From Paenibacillus senegalimassiliensis (lineage in GTDB: Bacteria > Bacillota > Bacilli > Paenibacillales > Paenibacillaceae): 64,000 nt of DNA. Under the pieces are notes generated by a model. The model was not told the DNA's origin, ran no database searches, and was given only the letters and a program-made list of their open reading frames with translations. The stretch covers positions 558,001 to 622,000 of the forward strand of contig NZ_LN909046.1 in the NCBI RefSeq assembly GCF_001486585.1, given 5' to 3'. Below, piece by piece: positions 33,669-43,755 of this stretch. The position numbers and the translations under genes are program-made. Positions within the stretch are counted from its first letter, which is position 1. Each line of letters opens with the position of its first letter.

Positions 33669-34540
33669 CTAATCAAGCAGAACGGTATGATCTGCATACA
33701 CATACACAAGCCTCCGACGGGATGAACAGTCCAAGGGCTAACGTGGAATTGGCTAAGAATATGGGTCTAACGGGTCTGGCAATTACAGACCATGATACGA
33801 TGGCAGGGGTAGCTGAAGCCAGACTGGCCGGGAAGGAACTGGGAATAGACGTCGTTCCAGGCATCGAGATTAGCACCCGTGCCAAAGACAAGGATATTCA
33901 TATTCTGGGTTATTTTATGGATACAGAGAATAAGCAATTAGAGGACAGGCTGCAGCGGTTGCGATCGGTGCGCGATGAACGGAATGAGCTTATTATCGGG
34001 AAATTGCAGCAATTAGGGATAGCGATTACGCTTCAGGAGGTTAAGGAGGGGCTCGGCAGGACGTTACGCCCGGATGAAAGTCTGGGTCGACCGCATATTG
34101 CTGATTGTCTGGTTCGCAAAGGCCACGCAACCGACCTGCGTGATGCTTTTGATCAGTATTTGGCCGAGGGTAAATCCGGTTATGCTTCCCTACCGCTAAT
34201 CTCTCCCGAGGAAGCTATTCACTGGATTCGTGAAGCCGGAGGTGCAGCGGTTATTGCTCATCCTGGCTTGTATGGTGATGACGAATTAGTGAAGGATATA
34301 TTGGAGCAAGGACGGCCTGCCGGCATTGAGGTGTACCATTCCGATCATGGCCCGGAGGAAGAACGGCGTTATCTGGAACTGGCAGCCCAATATGAGTTGA
34401 TCGCAACAGGAGGCTCTGATTACCACGGTGTGCGCCAAGGAGTTGTGTTCCATGGAGATTTGGGCAGCCATGTTGCACCGCCTGCAGCGGTAGAGCAGCT
34501 TCGGCAAGCAGCCGCGAATGTACGGGGCCAAGAGGGATAA
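33665..34540 (+). CDS. PHP-domain phosphoesterase (TrpH/YciV-like)
   Basis: A 291-residue metal-dependent phosphoesterase with the polymerase-and-histidinol-phosphatase (PHP) fold. Metal ligands lie in DLHTHTQASDG (residues 9-19), AITDHDTM, GIEIS, DIHILGY, the PHIAD stretch, VIAHPGLYG and GGSDYHG. Family members include E. coli RnaseAM/TrpH, which hydrolyses 3',5'-nucleoside bisphosphates and short RNA 5' ends. ATG 33665 is part of an ATGA overlap with the LysR gene. A strong hairpin closes the transcript. Confidence 0.9.
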   Translation: MTNQAERYDLHTHTQASDGMNSPRANVELAKNMGLTGLAITDHDTMAGVAEARLAGKELGIDVVPGIEISTRAKDKDIHILGYFMDTENKQLEDRLQRLRSVRDERNELIIGKLQQLGIAITLQEVKEGLGRTLRPDESLGRPHIADCLVRKGHATDLRDAFDQYLAEGKSGYASLPLISPEEAIHWIREAGGAAVIAHPGLYGDDELVKDILEQGRPAGIEVYHSDHGPEEERRYLELAAQYELIATGGSDYHGVRQGVVFHGDLGSHVAPPAAVEQLRQAAANVRGQEG

Positions 34541-34570
34541 GAGTGATAATAATCAAGCACGGGCAACAGA

Positions 34571-34622
34571 AAGAACCGGAGCAGCGACCTGAACTCAGTC
34601 GGGGATGCTCCGGTTCTTGTTG
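34571..34622. terminator. terminator between the PHP gene and rqcH
   Basis: A 13-bp perfect stem AAGAACCGGAGCA with a 22-base loop, then TTGTTGTT. It lies in the convergent gap of the PHP gene and rqcH. Confidence 0.75.
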
Positions 34623-34641
34623 TTCTATAAACGAGGGGGAT

Positions 34642-36405
34642 TCAACCATTCTTGACCGTATTAGGCAGCCCCTTGATCAACTGCTCATCCGGGGTTACGA
34701 ACAAGGTGCGCTGATGATCGTAGATGACGAAGCCGGGCTTGGCTCCGCTCGGCTTGCGGACATGCCGGATCAAGGTGCAGTCGACAGGCACGCTGCTGGA
34801 TTGCTTGGCCTGGCTGAAGTAGGCGGCTAGCTGTGCGGCTTCGTTCAAGGTTGCGTCACCGAAGGAGTCGCTGCGAATCACTACATGCGATCCGGGAATG
34901 TCCTTGGTATGCAGCCAGGTATCATTTGGCTTGCCAAGCCGGTTGGTGACATACTCATTTTGCAGATTGTTCTTGCCCACGTAGATCTCGATGCCCTCCG
35001 AGGAGGTGTAGAGATGCAGGGTTGGCTTATCACTTTTTTTCTTCTTCTTGCCTTTCTTGCCCCGATCCCGCAAATATCCTTGTTGGGTCAGTTCCTCACG
35101 AATTTCATCAATATCGCTTAAGCTGGCATCGTGCAATTGCTGTAACAGTCCTTCCAAATAGGTGACTTCGGCATGGGCCAGTATTTTCTGCTCGTCGATG
35201 ACAGCCAGACTGTTCTTGAATTTATTGTATCTCTTGAAATAACGTTGGGCGTTCTCCGAAGGGGTTAGCAACGGGTCAAGCGGGATGGTCTCTGTGCGCT
35301 GTTCTTCATCATAATAATTGACCAGCTCCACGGAAGCGTCGCCTTTGTGAATGGTATGGAGAGAGGACAACAGCAATTCTCCCCAAATTCGATAGCGTTC
35401 AGCATCCTCGGCCTCATTCAAGTCTTGCTCCAGATTAGCTAGCTTCTTGATATTTTTGCTCTTTTCATTTTGCAAGAAACGTAGCAGGTCGCCGGTCTTC
35501 TGTTTGACCGTATCTCGGAGCGCCTTATCCCCGTAGTAGTCCTCCATGCAAGTGCTAATGGAAGGATAGGTTTGAACTTCACCATGAATTGAGGTTAGCT
35601 CGATGGCAGAAAATATACTCTTGCCCTTGGCATTCTCTCCACTCATGGGCTGGTACTGATGCTGACGAATACTGTCCATCAGTCCAGAGAAGGCTTCCCA
35701 GAGCCGCTTCGCTTCAATCTCACCCAGACCAAGTTGTATGACGTTATTTCCTAGCTCGGCTCGTGCATAGATCTCCCCCGCAATCAACGGGCTCAGGCCT
35801 TCATAGGCTTCGACTAGCCAGCCGCTCCCCTTGTCTGCTTCCTCCGCTTTGCGCAAAGCCGATGTAAAGGAGGCCAGGTCTGCTGTTAGAGGGTCCAGCT
35901 TGTGCTGCTCCGGTGGTTTGCTATAAGCAAAGCCAGGCATAACGACACGGAAGCTAGATATGGCCGGGGTTACATGATGGATGCCGTCAAGCTGTGTTCC
36001 GGTTGCCGGGTCGACGAGGATAATGTTGCTATGGCGTCCCATCAGCTCCACAATGATTCTTCGAGTCGACATATCCCCAAGCTCGTCGCGTGTGCGAATG
36101 TCGATATGAATAATCCGCTCCATGCCTACTTGAGTGATGGACTCGATTGTTCCATTTTCACAATGCTTGCGCATAAGCATGCAGAACATCGGTGCTTCCA
36201 TGGGGTTCGGAAATGAAGCTTCAGTCAGATGAATACGTGGATAAGTCGGGTTAGCCGATAGCAGCAGCTTCTTGGTTCCAGCCTGGGTACGCAGATGGAA
36301 GATAAGATCGCTGCTTGCGGGCTGGTGTATTTTATGAATGCGGCCGCCAATGCAAAGTTGCAGTTCATGGACGATCGCTCTTGTTACGATACCGTCAAGT
36401 GCCAT
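34642..36405 (-). CDS. rqcH: ribosome-associated quality control factor RqcH (NFACT family)
   Basis: The bacterial Rqc2/NEMF counterpart, 587 residues. It binds stalled 50S-peptidyl-tRNA and drives C-terminal alanine tailing for degradation. The N-terminal NFACT-N domain has DGIVTRAIVHEL and APMFCMLMRKHCENG; E96-R97 (GMERII) probably sits where RqcH proteins carry the acidic-Arg pair needed for tRNA binding. Then come helix-hairpin-helix and coiled-coil parts, with NFACT-R at the C-terminus (YVGKNNLQNEYVTNR, THTKDIPGSHVVIR-like). The ATG at 36403-36405 follows AGGAG by 8 bases; the longer frame to 36561 lacks similarity. Divergent from yloB. Confidence 0.93.
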   Translation of the reverse strand: MALDGIVTRAIVHELQLCIGGRIHKIHQPASSDLIFHLRTQAGTKKLLLSANPTYPRIHLTEASFPNPMEAPMFCMLMRKHCENGTIESITQVGMERIIHIDIRTRDELGDMSTRRIIVELMGRHSNIILVDPATGTQLDGIHHVTPAISSFRVVMPGFAYSKPPEQHKLDPLTADLASFTSALRKAEEADKGSGWLVEAYEGLSPLIAGEIYARAELGNNVIQLGLGEIEAKRLWEAFSGLMDSIRQHQYQPMSGENAKGKSIFSAIELTSIHGEVQTYPSISTCMEDYYGDKALRDTVKQKTGDLLRFLQNEKSKNIKKLANLEQDLNEAEDAERYRIWGELLLSSLHTIHKGDASVELVNYYDEEQRTETIPLDPLLTPSENAQRYFKRYNKFKNSLAVIDEQKILAHAEVTYLEGLLQQLHDASLSDIDEIREELTQQGYLRDRGKKGKKKKKSDKPTLHLYTSSEGIEIYVGKNNLQNEYVTNRLGKPNDTWLHTKDIPGSHVVIRSDSFGDATLNEAAQLAAYFSQAKQSSSVPVDCTLIRHVRKPSGAKPGFVIYDHQRTLFVTPDEQLIKGLPNTVKNG

Positions 36406-36648
36406 TGTGTAATCTCCTGTTCCTTCTAAATATATGGATGTGAGGCTAATCATAACGAATGAAGCCGCTCGCGTCAAAGTATCCGCTCCTTCCATGATGC
36501 CATACTTGCGGTAAAAACTTAAGAGGAGCGCTGTGATAATTTGGGACTGGCCAGAATACATTTACCCTAGGTGGAAAAGCCTTCACGATGGCGACGCGTG
36601 GATAAGCCTACTTGTCGTATCTACAAAAACGGAAGGGGAAGAGGGAGG

Positions 36649-39447
36649 ATGGAACAAAAGAACTGGCACCAGTGGAGCAGCGACGCGCTTATGGAGCACT
36701 TCAGCGTTGCCCTTGGACAGGGTCTGACCGATGAAGAAGCGGGGCGAAGACGCGAGGAATCCGGCTGGAACGAATTGCAGGAAGGGGAACGTATCTCCCC
36801 GATCCTGTTGTTTCTGAATCAGTTTAAGGATTTTATGATGCTGGTATTAATGGGCGCTACGCTCATTTCCGGCATTCTTGGGGAATATCTGGATGCCATC
36901 ACGATCATTGCGATCATTCTTCTGAACGGGGTGCTTGGATTTATTCAGGAATTTCGCGCGGAGCGATCTTTACGTGCACTTAAGGAACTTTCCGCACCAC
37001 ATGCTAATGTATTACGTCAAGGTGTCTCCAAAAATATTCTGGCTAAAGAGCTGGTTCCCGGGGACATTGTCCTTCTGGAGAGTGGGGACCGAATTCCGGC
37101 AGACATCCGCTGGCTATCGACCAATAGCCTGGATGTAGAGGAATCTGCATTAACCGGTGAATCCCATCCGGTAGGCAAGCATGCAGGAGTGATTATGGCA
37201 ACCGATGTTCCGCTGGGGGACCAGAAGAACTTGGGCTTCATGGGGACGATGATTACGCGAGGCACGGGCCGAGGGTTGGTCATACGCACGGGGATGGATA
37301 CCGAGATGGGCAAAATCGCCGATCTCATTCAGAATACGGAGGTTCAGGAGACTCCGTTACAGCGGCGGCTGGAACAACTGGGCAAAATTCTGATCTACAC
37401 GGCACTTGCACTTACAGTGATTGTGGTCGTCTTGGGAATCATCCAAGGGCAGCCGGCCAGTGCGATGTTCTTCGCGGGTGTAAGCCTGGCGGTGGCTGCT
37501 ATTCCGGAAGGCCTGCCTGCTATAGTAACAATTGCATTAGCCCTCGGCGTGCAGCGCATGATCAAACGCAAGGCGATCGTCCGCAAGCTGCCGTCGGTGG
37601 AGACGCTAGGTTGTGCTTCAATTATTTGCTCGGATAAGACCGGGACATTAACGCAAAACAAAATGACCGTGACAAAGCTCTGGCTGGAAGGTCGGATGCT
37701 GGAGGTGACAGGTGAAGGATATGAGCCTGTCGGCAATATTTTGCATCAGAAAGCCCCTGTGGACTTGCGCAAGGAGCAGGGGCTACGTCGTCTGCTGCAA
37801 GTGAGCGCTCTTTGCGGGAACGCGGCGATCTATGAAGAGGATTCGGACATGCGGGGACGGCGCAAAGCGAAGGAAGAGCCGCTCACTTCCCCTGCCTGGA
37901 AGCTTAAGGGAGATCCAACAGAAGGGGCTCTAGTGACACTGGCCTCCAAGATGGGACTATCCCCCTCCTCCTTGAATGGCATCTACGTGCGGGAGCAGGA
38001 GTTCCCGTTCGATTCGCGGCGTAAACGGATGTCTGTCATCGTGTCCCATCAAGGGGGAAAGATGGCACTCGTTAAGGGAGCTCCCGATATGTTGTTAGAG
38101 CGTTGCTCTTACATTTCATGGGAAGGTAAAATTGTACCTCTCACGGGTACGCTAAGACAGAAAGTGCAGGCCGCTAACGAGAAGATGGCTCGCGGTGCGC
38201 TACGGGTGCTAGGTATGGCTTACCGTGATTTGAAGCCGCACGAAGAAGGAGTTCACGAGAACGCAGTAGAGTCACAACTGATATTTGTTGGATTAGCCGG
38301 CATGATTGATCCTCCCCGCCGTGAAGCACGTGAAGCCATCGCTGTTTGTCGCCGCGCGGGTATTCGGACGGTGATGATTACCGGGGATCACGGACTGACC
38401 GCAGAGGCGATCGCTGCCGATCTTGGCATTTTGCCACGCGGCGGGACGTCAATGTCGGGACAACAATTGGAGATCCTGGATGATGAGGAATTAGAGAAGC
38501 AAGTGGAGAATACTTATGTCTACTCACGGGTCTCTCCCGAGCATAAATTGCGGATTGTCAAGGCACTGCAGCGGAACGGGCATGTCGTCGCGATGACCGG
38601 GGATGGCGTGAACGACGCTCCGGCTATCAAAGCCGCCGATATTGGTATCGCTATGGGCATGACGGGGACCGATGTCTCCAAGGAGGCTTCCTCCTTGATT
38701 TTGAGCGATGATAACTTTACGTCTATTGTGGCGGCCATTGAAGAAGGTCGCAACATTTACGAGAATATTCGCAAGTTTATCCGTTATTTGCTGGCCTCCA
38801 ATGTAGGGGAGATCTTGACGATGTTCTTCGCCATGTTGGCCGGCTTGCCCTTACCCCTGCTGCCGATTCAAATTCTCTGGGTTAACCTGGTAACCGATGG
38901 TCTGCCTGCGATGGCGCTCGGCGTTGATCAACCTGAGAAAGATTTGATGGAGCATAAGCCGCGGGGAGCCAGAGAGAATATATTTGCCCGTCGCTTGGGA
39001 TGGAAGATTATCAGCCGCGGCGTCTTGATTGGTCTATGTACGCTGGGAGCCTTCTGGTTTACGCTGCAAGTGGCTCCAAATGATGCAAATCAGTTGATCA
39101 AGGCCCAGTCCGTAGCCTTCGCAACTTTGGTTATAGCTCAGCTTATCCATGTATTTGACTGCCGTAGCTCAAGATCGATCTTTCACCGCAATATTTTGCA
39201 AAATAAATATTTGGTGGGGGCTGTTCTCTCCTCGGTTGCCCTGCTGCTAGCGGTCATTTATGTGGAGCCGCTCCAGCCAATCTTCAAAACGGTACCCCTA
39301 GGTACACGGGAATGGGCGCTGACGCTGGTAGCTGCAGGCATCCCTACCTTCCTGATGGGGGCAGGCAGCGTGTGGTCTGGCAAGCGGCGTGGTTCTAAGG
39401 GATCACGTCCGTTGATCACCGCGAAAAGTACAAATATTCGTGCATAA
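36649..39447 (+). CDS. yloB: P-type Ca2+-transporting ATPase (YloB-like)
   Basis: A 932-residue P2A-type ATPase that exports Ca2+ from the cytoplasm. There are about ten membrane helices in the SERCA arrangement: M1-M2 near residues 60-105, M4 containing AAIPEGLPAIV, the phosphorylation motif CSDKTGTLTQ with Asp about 329, the KGAPD nucleotide-binding stretch, TGDGVNDAPAIK, and M5-M10. LTGES marks the actuator. I chose ATG 36649 with GGAAGGGG about 10 bases upstream; earlier in-frame starts lack family similarity. The rqcH-yloB pair is the same neighbourhood as in B. subtilis (yloA-yloB), but the genes are divergent here. Confidence 0.93.
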   Translation: MEQKNWHQWSSDALMEHFSVALGQGLTDEEAGRRREESGWNELQEGERISPILLFLNQFKDFMMLVLMGATLISGILGEYLDAITIIAIILLNGVLGFIQEFRAERSLRALKELSAPHANVLRQGVSKNILAKELVPGDIVLLESGDRIPADIRWLSTNSLDVEESALTGESHPVGKHAGVIMATDVPLGDQKNLGFMGTMITRGTGRGLVIRTGMDTEMGKIADLIQNTEVQETPLQRRLEQLGKILIYTALALTVIVVVLGIIQGQPASAMFFAGVSLAVAAIPEGLPAIVTIALALGVQRMIKRKAIVRKLPSVETLGCASIICSDKTGTLTQNKMTVTKLWLEGRMLEVTGEGYEPVGNILHQKAPVDLRKEQGLRRLLQVSALCGNAAIYEEDSDMRGRRKAKEEPLTSPAWKLKGDPTEGALVTLASKMGLSPSSLNGIYVREQEFPFDSRRKRMSVIVSHQGGKMALVKGAPDMLLERCSYISWEGKIVPLTGTLRQKVQAANEKMARGALRVLGMAYRDLKPHEEGVHENAVESQLIFVGLAGMIDPPRREAREAIAVCRRAGIRTVMITGDHGLTAEAIAADLGILPRGGTSMSGQQLEILDDEELEKQVENTYVYSRVSPEHKLRIVKALQRNGHVVAMTGDGVNDAPAIKAADIGIAMGMTGTDVSKEASSLILSDDNFTSIVAAIEEGRNIYENIRKFIRYLLASNVGEILTMFFAMLAGLPLPLLPIQILWVNLVTDGLPAMALGVDQPEKDLMEHKPRGARENIFARRLGWKIISRGVLIGLCTLGAFWFTLQVAPNDANQLIKAQSVAFATLVIAQLIHVFDCRSSRSIFHRNILQNKYLVGAVLSSVALLLAVIYVEPLQPIFKTVPLGTREWALTLVAAGIPTFLMGAGSVWSGKRRGSKGSRPLITAKSTNIRA

Positions 39448-39555
39448 AATCAATACCCTTTCACTCCTGCAAAATATAGACTTACCCCATAGGCAAGCTT
39501 TGCTGAGGGGGATGCTCTCCCTTGATATATACTGACGATGCAGGAGTGGATTAAG

Positions 39556-40392
39556 ATGAAATTTACTAAGATGCATGGATTAGGTAATGACTTTCTCGTA
39601 TTTGAAGGGCATCAAGAACTGCCGGAGAACGTATCCGAGCTAGCGATAACCTGGTGTGACCGTTATTTTGGGGTAGGCGGAGATGGACTGGTGTTCATTC
39701 TCCCTTCGGAGCGAGCAGATTTCAAGATGCGAATCATCAATTCGGATGGTACGGAAGCCGAACAGTGTGGCAATGCTATACGCTGCGTGTCCAAGTACGT
39801 GTATGACCGTGGCTTGATCGACAGAGAGAGCGTGACGATTGAGACGCTGGGAGCGGGGGTTCAACAGGTAACCTTGCAGGTGGAGGACGGTATTGTCAAG
39901 ACAGTGAGGGTTGATATGGGGGAACCTGTCCTGGATGGATTAGCCGTGCCGACCACGATCGAAGGCAATCCTGTACTCGGTCAGCAAATTGTCGTGGAAG
40001 ATGAGGAATTTGAGTTCACAGCGGTCTCCATGGGCAATCCACACTGCGTGATCAACGTTGAGGATGCCCCAAGCTTCCCACTTACGACTTGGGGACCGAA
40101 GCTGGAGGTGCATCCCTATTTTCCGCGGAAAATCAATGTGGAATTCGCTACAGTCTCCAGCCGGTCTCGTATAGAGATGCGGGTATGGGAGCGGGGGGCC
40201 GGCCCTACACTTGCTTGCGGTACGGGCGCTTGTGCTACGCTCGTCTCCTCAGTGCTGAATGGGCTGACAGACCGGGCTGCCTGGGTGGGCCTCAAGGGCG
40301 GAGACCTGTTCATCGAATGGGATGAACGCGATAATCATGTCTACATGACCGGGCCAGCAGCGGCGGTATATGAAGGAGAAGTTCATATCTGA
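39556..40392 (+). CDS. dapF: diaminopimelate epimerase
   Basis: It interconverts LL- and meso-diaminopimelate for peptidoglycan and lysine synthesis, with no cofactor and two active-site cysteines. The 278-residue protein carries KMHGLGNDF at the start and both catalytic cysteines, Cys71 in EQCGNAIRC and Cys221 in LACGTGAC, plus MGNPHCV and PRKINVEFA. I chose ATG 39556, with CAGGAGTG 8 bases upstream; ATG 39538 is in frame but would put the ribosome binding site inside the gene. A hairpin ends the gene at 40414. Confidence 0.95.
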   Translation: MKFTKMHGLGNDFLVFEGHQELPENVSELAITWCDRYFGVGGDGLVFILPSERADFKMRIINSDGTEAEQCGNAIRCVSKYVYDRGLIDRESVTIETLGAGVQQVTLQVEDGIVKTVRVDMGEPVLDGLAVPTTIEGNPVLGQQIVVEDEEFEFTAVSMGNPHCVINVEDAPSFPLTTWGPKLEVHPYFPRKINVEFATVSSRSRIEMRVWERGAGPTLACGTGACATLVSSVLNGLTDRAAWVGLKGGDLFIEWDERDNHVYMTGPAAAVYEGEVHI

Positions 40393-40413
40393 TAGCAGGT
40401 TAATCATTTGGGC

Positions 40414-40453
40414 AGAGTCGGGTGTTCCGTTACGGGGACATCCGGCTCTTTGT
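40414..40453 (+). terminator. terminator-like hairpin after dapF
   Basis: AGAGTCGGGTGT pairs with ACATCCGGCTCT (two wobble-type positions), with CC/GG extending the stem, then TTTGTTGTTG. No other structure is apparent between dapF and metF. Confidence 0.6.
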
Positions 40454-40599
40454 TGTTGCCAGATTATTATCAGAACAGATATCTTATCAATCTGATGGAT
40501 TTATGATACATTAGTACGATAATCTACTAGCGAAATGACTTGCTGCGGGTGATTGACGGGCAGTAAGGGACATTAGAGGCAGGCGGGAGGGTATCTTTG

Positions 40600-42507
40600 A
40601 TGAAGCAGGATTTGCGCACGGCTTGGAAGCAGGAAGTCATTGTTGGTGACGGGGCGATGGGAACTTATTTATACCATTTGGGATTTCCGGTCGGCATTTC
40701 CTATGAAGAATTTAATTTATTGCGTCCGGATGTAATTGGTGATGTGCATCGCCGTTATATAGAAGCAGGAGCGAAGCTACTGGAGACCAATACATTCTCG
40801 GCCAATTATTATAAATTATCCAAATTTGGGCTGGAGTCCAAGATGGAGGAGATCAACCGCGCTGCAGTCCGTATTGCCAAGCAGGCGGCGGGAGAAGACG
40901 CTTATGTGGCCGGTGCCGTCGGTTCTATTCGTGGCGGCAAGCGGGTGAATGTCAGCTCGCGTGAACTTGAGGACTATTTCGAACGGCAGATTGCCGCGCT
41001 ACTTACGGAAGGTGTGGACGCGCTACTATTCGAGACTTTCTACGATTTGCGGGAGTTGCGAATTGCACTGGCACAGGCCCGCAAGCTTAGTGATATTCCA
41101 ACCATCTGCCAATTTGCTGTGGACCAGGTTGGCCGGACACTAGATGGCTTCACTATGCCTGAATCCTTCAGCGCTTTGCTGCAAGAGGGAGCGGATATGC
41201 TGGGCTTCAACTGCCATTCCGGACCTAAGGGCATTATGGGCGTAATGGAGGATTTGCACGGTCCACTTGATGTGCCGATGTCTGTTTTTCCAAACGCAGG
41301 TTTGGCGGATTATGTGGATGGGGAGTATGTATATGGAGCCACTCCTGAATATTTTGGCGAATGTGCTGGGTCGTTCGTTGACCTGGGAGCCAGATTAATT
41401 GGTGGCTGCTGCGGCACCACGCCGGAGCATATTGCTGCCACTGTTCGGGCCCTTGCGCATGTGGATGTGCCGCCGCTGGCTCATGAACGAATGCTGCCGG
41501 AACCGCGCGGTTCTGTAAGTATTTCGCTTCGGGCTCCGGAAGTCCGGGAAAGGGACAAGGGAGAAGGAACTGGTGGTCATACGGCTCCGCCTAGCCTGAC
41601 GGAGCTCGTGAAGGAGCGACATACGGTTATTGTTGAATTGGACCCGCCGCGGGATCTCGATATCCGCAAGTTCATGGAAGGTGCGGCGGCCTTGAAGCAG
41701 GCCGGAGTAGACGCATTGACACTGGCAGATAACTCCCTGGCCGTCACGCGTATGAGTAATATGGCGCTAGGTCATCTTGTGCAGTCGGAGCTTGGCTTGC
41801 GTCCGCTGATTCACATTGCTTGTCGGGATCGCAATCTGATCGGGACTCAGTCTCATATGATGGGCTTCGATGCGCTTGGCATCGATCATGTCCTGGCCGT
41901 CACTGGTGACCCTGCCAGATTTGGCGATTTGCCCGGAGCAAGTTCTGTTTATGATTTGACTTCATTTGAGATTATCCGGATGATCAAGCAGTTGAATACC
42001 GGGGTATCCTTCTCCGGTAAGCCGTTGAAGCAGAAGGCGAAGTTTGTGGTTGGCGCGGCATTTAATCCGAATGTTAAACATCTGAATAAGGCGGTTGAGC
42101 GGTTGGAGAAGAAAATTGCTTCTGGAGCGGACTACATTATGACCCAGCCGGTTTACGATCCGGAACTGATCGTAGCGATCAAGCAGGCAACAGCCCATCT
42201 GGAGATACCAATCTTTATAGGCATTATGCCGCTGGCGAGTGGCAAGAACGCGGAATATTTGCATAATGAAGTGCCGGGAATCCAGCTCTCCGAAGAGGTT
42301 CGGGCCAGAATGGACGGGTTACAGGGCGAGGCAGGTCGGGCGATGGGGGTAGAAATTGCCAAAGAGTTGCTGGATACGGCGATGGAGCATTTTAATGGAA
42401 TTTATTTAATGACGCCATTCATGTTCTATGAAATGAATGTGGCTCTGACAAATTATGTTGGAGAGAAGGCGAAACGAAGCTCGTCCCACTTGTCTCGCTT
42501 CACATAA
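40600..42507 (+). CDS. bifunctional homocysteine S-methyltransferase / 5,10-methylenetetrahydrofolate reductase (YitJ-like)
   Basis: A 635-residue two-domain protein. The N-terminal part is a zinc-type homocysteine methyltransferase barrel (GDGAMGTYLYHLG, ETNTFSANYYKL, FNCHSGP and the GGCCGTTPEH Zn-ligand pair). The C-terminal part, from about residue 340, is a MetF-type flavin reductase (TLADNSLAVTRMSN, HIACRDRNLIG, DHVLAVTGDPARF, GAAFNPN, MTQPVYDP). A fusion of this kind is known as YitJ. I chose ATG 40600, which follows GGGAGGG by 8 bases. I found no S-box or T-box leader in the 200 bases upstream. It sits, unusually, inside the yloB-yicC neighbourhood. Confidence 0.93.
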   Translation: MKQDLRTAWKQEVIVGDGAMGTYLYHLGFPVGISYEEFNLLRPDVIGDVHRRYIEAGAKLLETNTFSANYYKLSKFGLESKMEEINRAAVRIAKQAAGEDAYVAGAVGSIRGGKRVNVSSRELEDYFERQIAALLTEGVDALLFETFYDLRELRIALAQARKLSDIPTICQFAVDQVGRTLDGFTMPESFSALLQEGADMLGFNCHSGPKGIMGVMEDLHGPLDVPMSVFPNAGLADYVDGEYVYGATPEYFGECAGSFVDLGARLIGGCCGTTPEHIAATVRALAHVDVPPLAHERMLPEPRGSVSISLRAPEVRERDKGEGTGGHTAPPSLTELVKERHTVIVELDPPRDLDIRKFMEGAAALKQAGVDALTLADNSLAVTRMSNMALGHLVQSELGLRPLIHIACRDRNLIGTQSHMMGFDALGIDHVLAVTGDPARFGDLPGASSVYDLTSFEIIRMIKQLNTGVSFSGKPLKQKAKFVVGAAFNPNVKHLNKAVERLEKKIASGADYIMTQPVYDPELIVAIKQATAHLEIPIFIGIMPLASGKNAEYLHNEVPGIQLSEEVRARMDGLQGEAGRAMGVEIAKELLDTAMEHFNGIYLMTPFMFYEMNVALTNYVGEKAKRSSSHLSRFT

Positions 42508-42533
42508 TCAATTACAATAGGATAACGGATGTG

Positions 42534-43427
42534 ATGCTTGTGTCGCACAGTATGACAGGCTACGGCGGAGCCACCAGATCTTATGGCGGTTATGCCGTGC
42601 AATTTGAGATAAAATCTGTCAACCATCGGTATGCCGAAGTTGTTCTGCGGCTGCCGCGCGAGTGGACGTGCTATGAGGATTCATTGCGTCGTTTGGTGCA
42701 GACTCGCATCAAGCGAGGGCGTATTGATGTCTTCATTAGCAAAGAACATGAAGAATCGAGTGCACTGCCGCTTGTACTAAACCGCACAGTGGCAGAAGCT
42801 TACCTGCGGGCTGCCGAGGAACTTAGCGAACTTTACGGCATTGACGCTGCTGTATCCGTCAAGGACTTGTTGTCTCTTCCTGACGTACTCACGGCTCCTG
42901 AGCCGCCTTCTTCTGAAGAAGATGCGGATACGGAGTGGGAGCGGGTATTGTCGGAAGGTCTGGAGGAAGCCGTAAGCGGATTGCTTGGGATGCGAGAGCG
43001 CGAAGGACGGCATCTGGTTGCTGATCTGGAGCAGCGTTTGCAGCGGCTTGAAGCGATTCAAGCTGAACTGGTTCGGCTAGCTCCCGAGGTCGTGAACGAG
43101 TACAGAAGCCGGCTGAGGAGCAGACTTGCGGAACTTGTGGAGGGTAGCTTTGACGAGCAGCGCTTTGCTATGGAGGTTGCCGTATTTGCTGATCGTTCCA
43201 ATATTGATGAGGAATTGATTCGATTGCGGAGCCATCTGGAGCAATGCCATAGTCTGCTGCAATCTGTTGAACCGGTAGGGCGCAAGCTGGATTTTCTCAT
43301 ACAGGAAATGAACCGGGAGACCAATACCATTGGATCTAAAGCCAATCATTTGGCTCTAGTCAACCTTGTCGTCGAGATGAAGGCTGAGTTGGAGAAGATT
43401 CGCGAGCAAGCGGCGAACCTGGAATAA
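42534..43427 (+). CDS. yloC: YicC/YloC family endoribonuclease-like protein
   Basis: A 297-residue protein of the YicC family: SMTGYGG near the start, FEIKSVNHRYAEVVLRLP, RGRIDVFIS, and the C-terminal IQEMNRETNTIGSKANHLALVNLVVEMKAELEKIREQAANLE. E. coli YicC is an endoribonuclease linked to small RNA turnover. The start is not clear: GTG 42531, ATG 42534 and GTG 42540 are possible, and the ribosome binding site is weak. I list ATG 42534. It begins the conserved yicC-remA-gmk-rpoZ-coaBC-priA run. Confidence 0.88.
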   Translation: MLVSHSMTGYGGATRSYGGYAVQFEIKSVNHRYAEVVLRLPREWTCYEDSLRRLVQTRIKRGRIDVFISKEHEESSALPLVLNRTVAEAYLRAAEELSELYGIDAAVSVKDLLSLPDVLTAPEPPSSEEDADTEWERVLSEGLEEAVSGLLGMREREGRHLVADLEQRLQRLEAIQAELVRLAPEVVNEYRSRLRSRLAELVEGSFDEQRFAMEVAVFADRSNIDEELIRLRSHLEQCHSLLQSVEPVGRKLDFLIQEMNRETNTIGSKANHLALVNLVVEMKAELEKIREQAANLE

Positions 43428-43481
43428 GGCCCGCACAAGGACGCAAGGTGAGTCAAATCAAATAGGGGGAACTACCTTAAT

Positions 43482-43742
43482 ATGGCAATCAAACTTATTA
43501 ACATTGGCTTCGGAAATATCGTATCGGCCAACCGTATCATTTCAATTGTAAGCCCCGAATCTGCGCCGATCAAACGTATTATTCAAGAGGCGCGTGATCG
43601 CCATATGCTGATTGATGCTACATATGGTAGACGGACGCGTGCCGTAATTATTACGGACAGCGACCATGTTATTTTGTCGGCGGTGCAGCCGGAGACAGTA
43701 GCTCATCGATTGTCCACCAAAGACGAAGACAACGACGAATAA
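43482..43742 (+). CDS. remA: extracellular matrix regulator RemA
   Basis: An 86-residue DNA-binding protein that in B. subtilis activates matrix and osmoprotection operons and acts against SinR. Almost every position of the family is seen: [36 protein letters not shown] and [32 protein letters not shown]. RemA forms ring-like oligomers and contacts DNA with the conserved arginines in this region. ATG 43482 has AGGGGGAAC 9 bases upstream. It is set between yicC and gmk, as in B. subtilis. Confidence 0.96.
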   Translation: MAIKLINIGFGNIVSANRIISIVSPESAPIKRIIQEARDRHMLIDATYGRRTRAVIITDSDHVILSAVQPETVAHRLSTKDEDNDE

Positions 43743-43755
43743 AATGGAGAGAACA

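Noticed and set aside
36571-36648. Upstream in-frame start of the Ca2+ ATPase
   Set aside because: The 26 extra residues are Arg/Lys-rich, have no family similarity and would cover the ribosome binding site of ATG 36649.
40393-40599. Possible S-box (SAM) or T-box leader before the YitJ-like methionine gene
   Set aside because: No S-box core or T-box sequence is visible; only the dapF terminator and a plain promoter region are seen.
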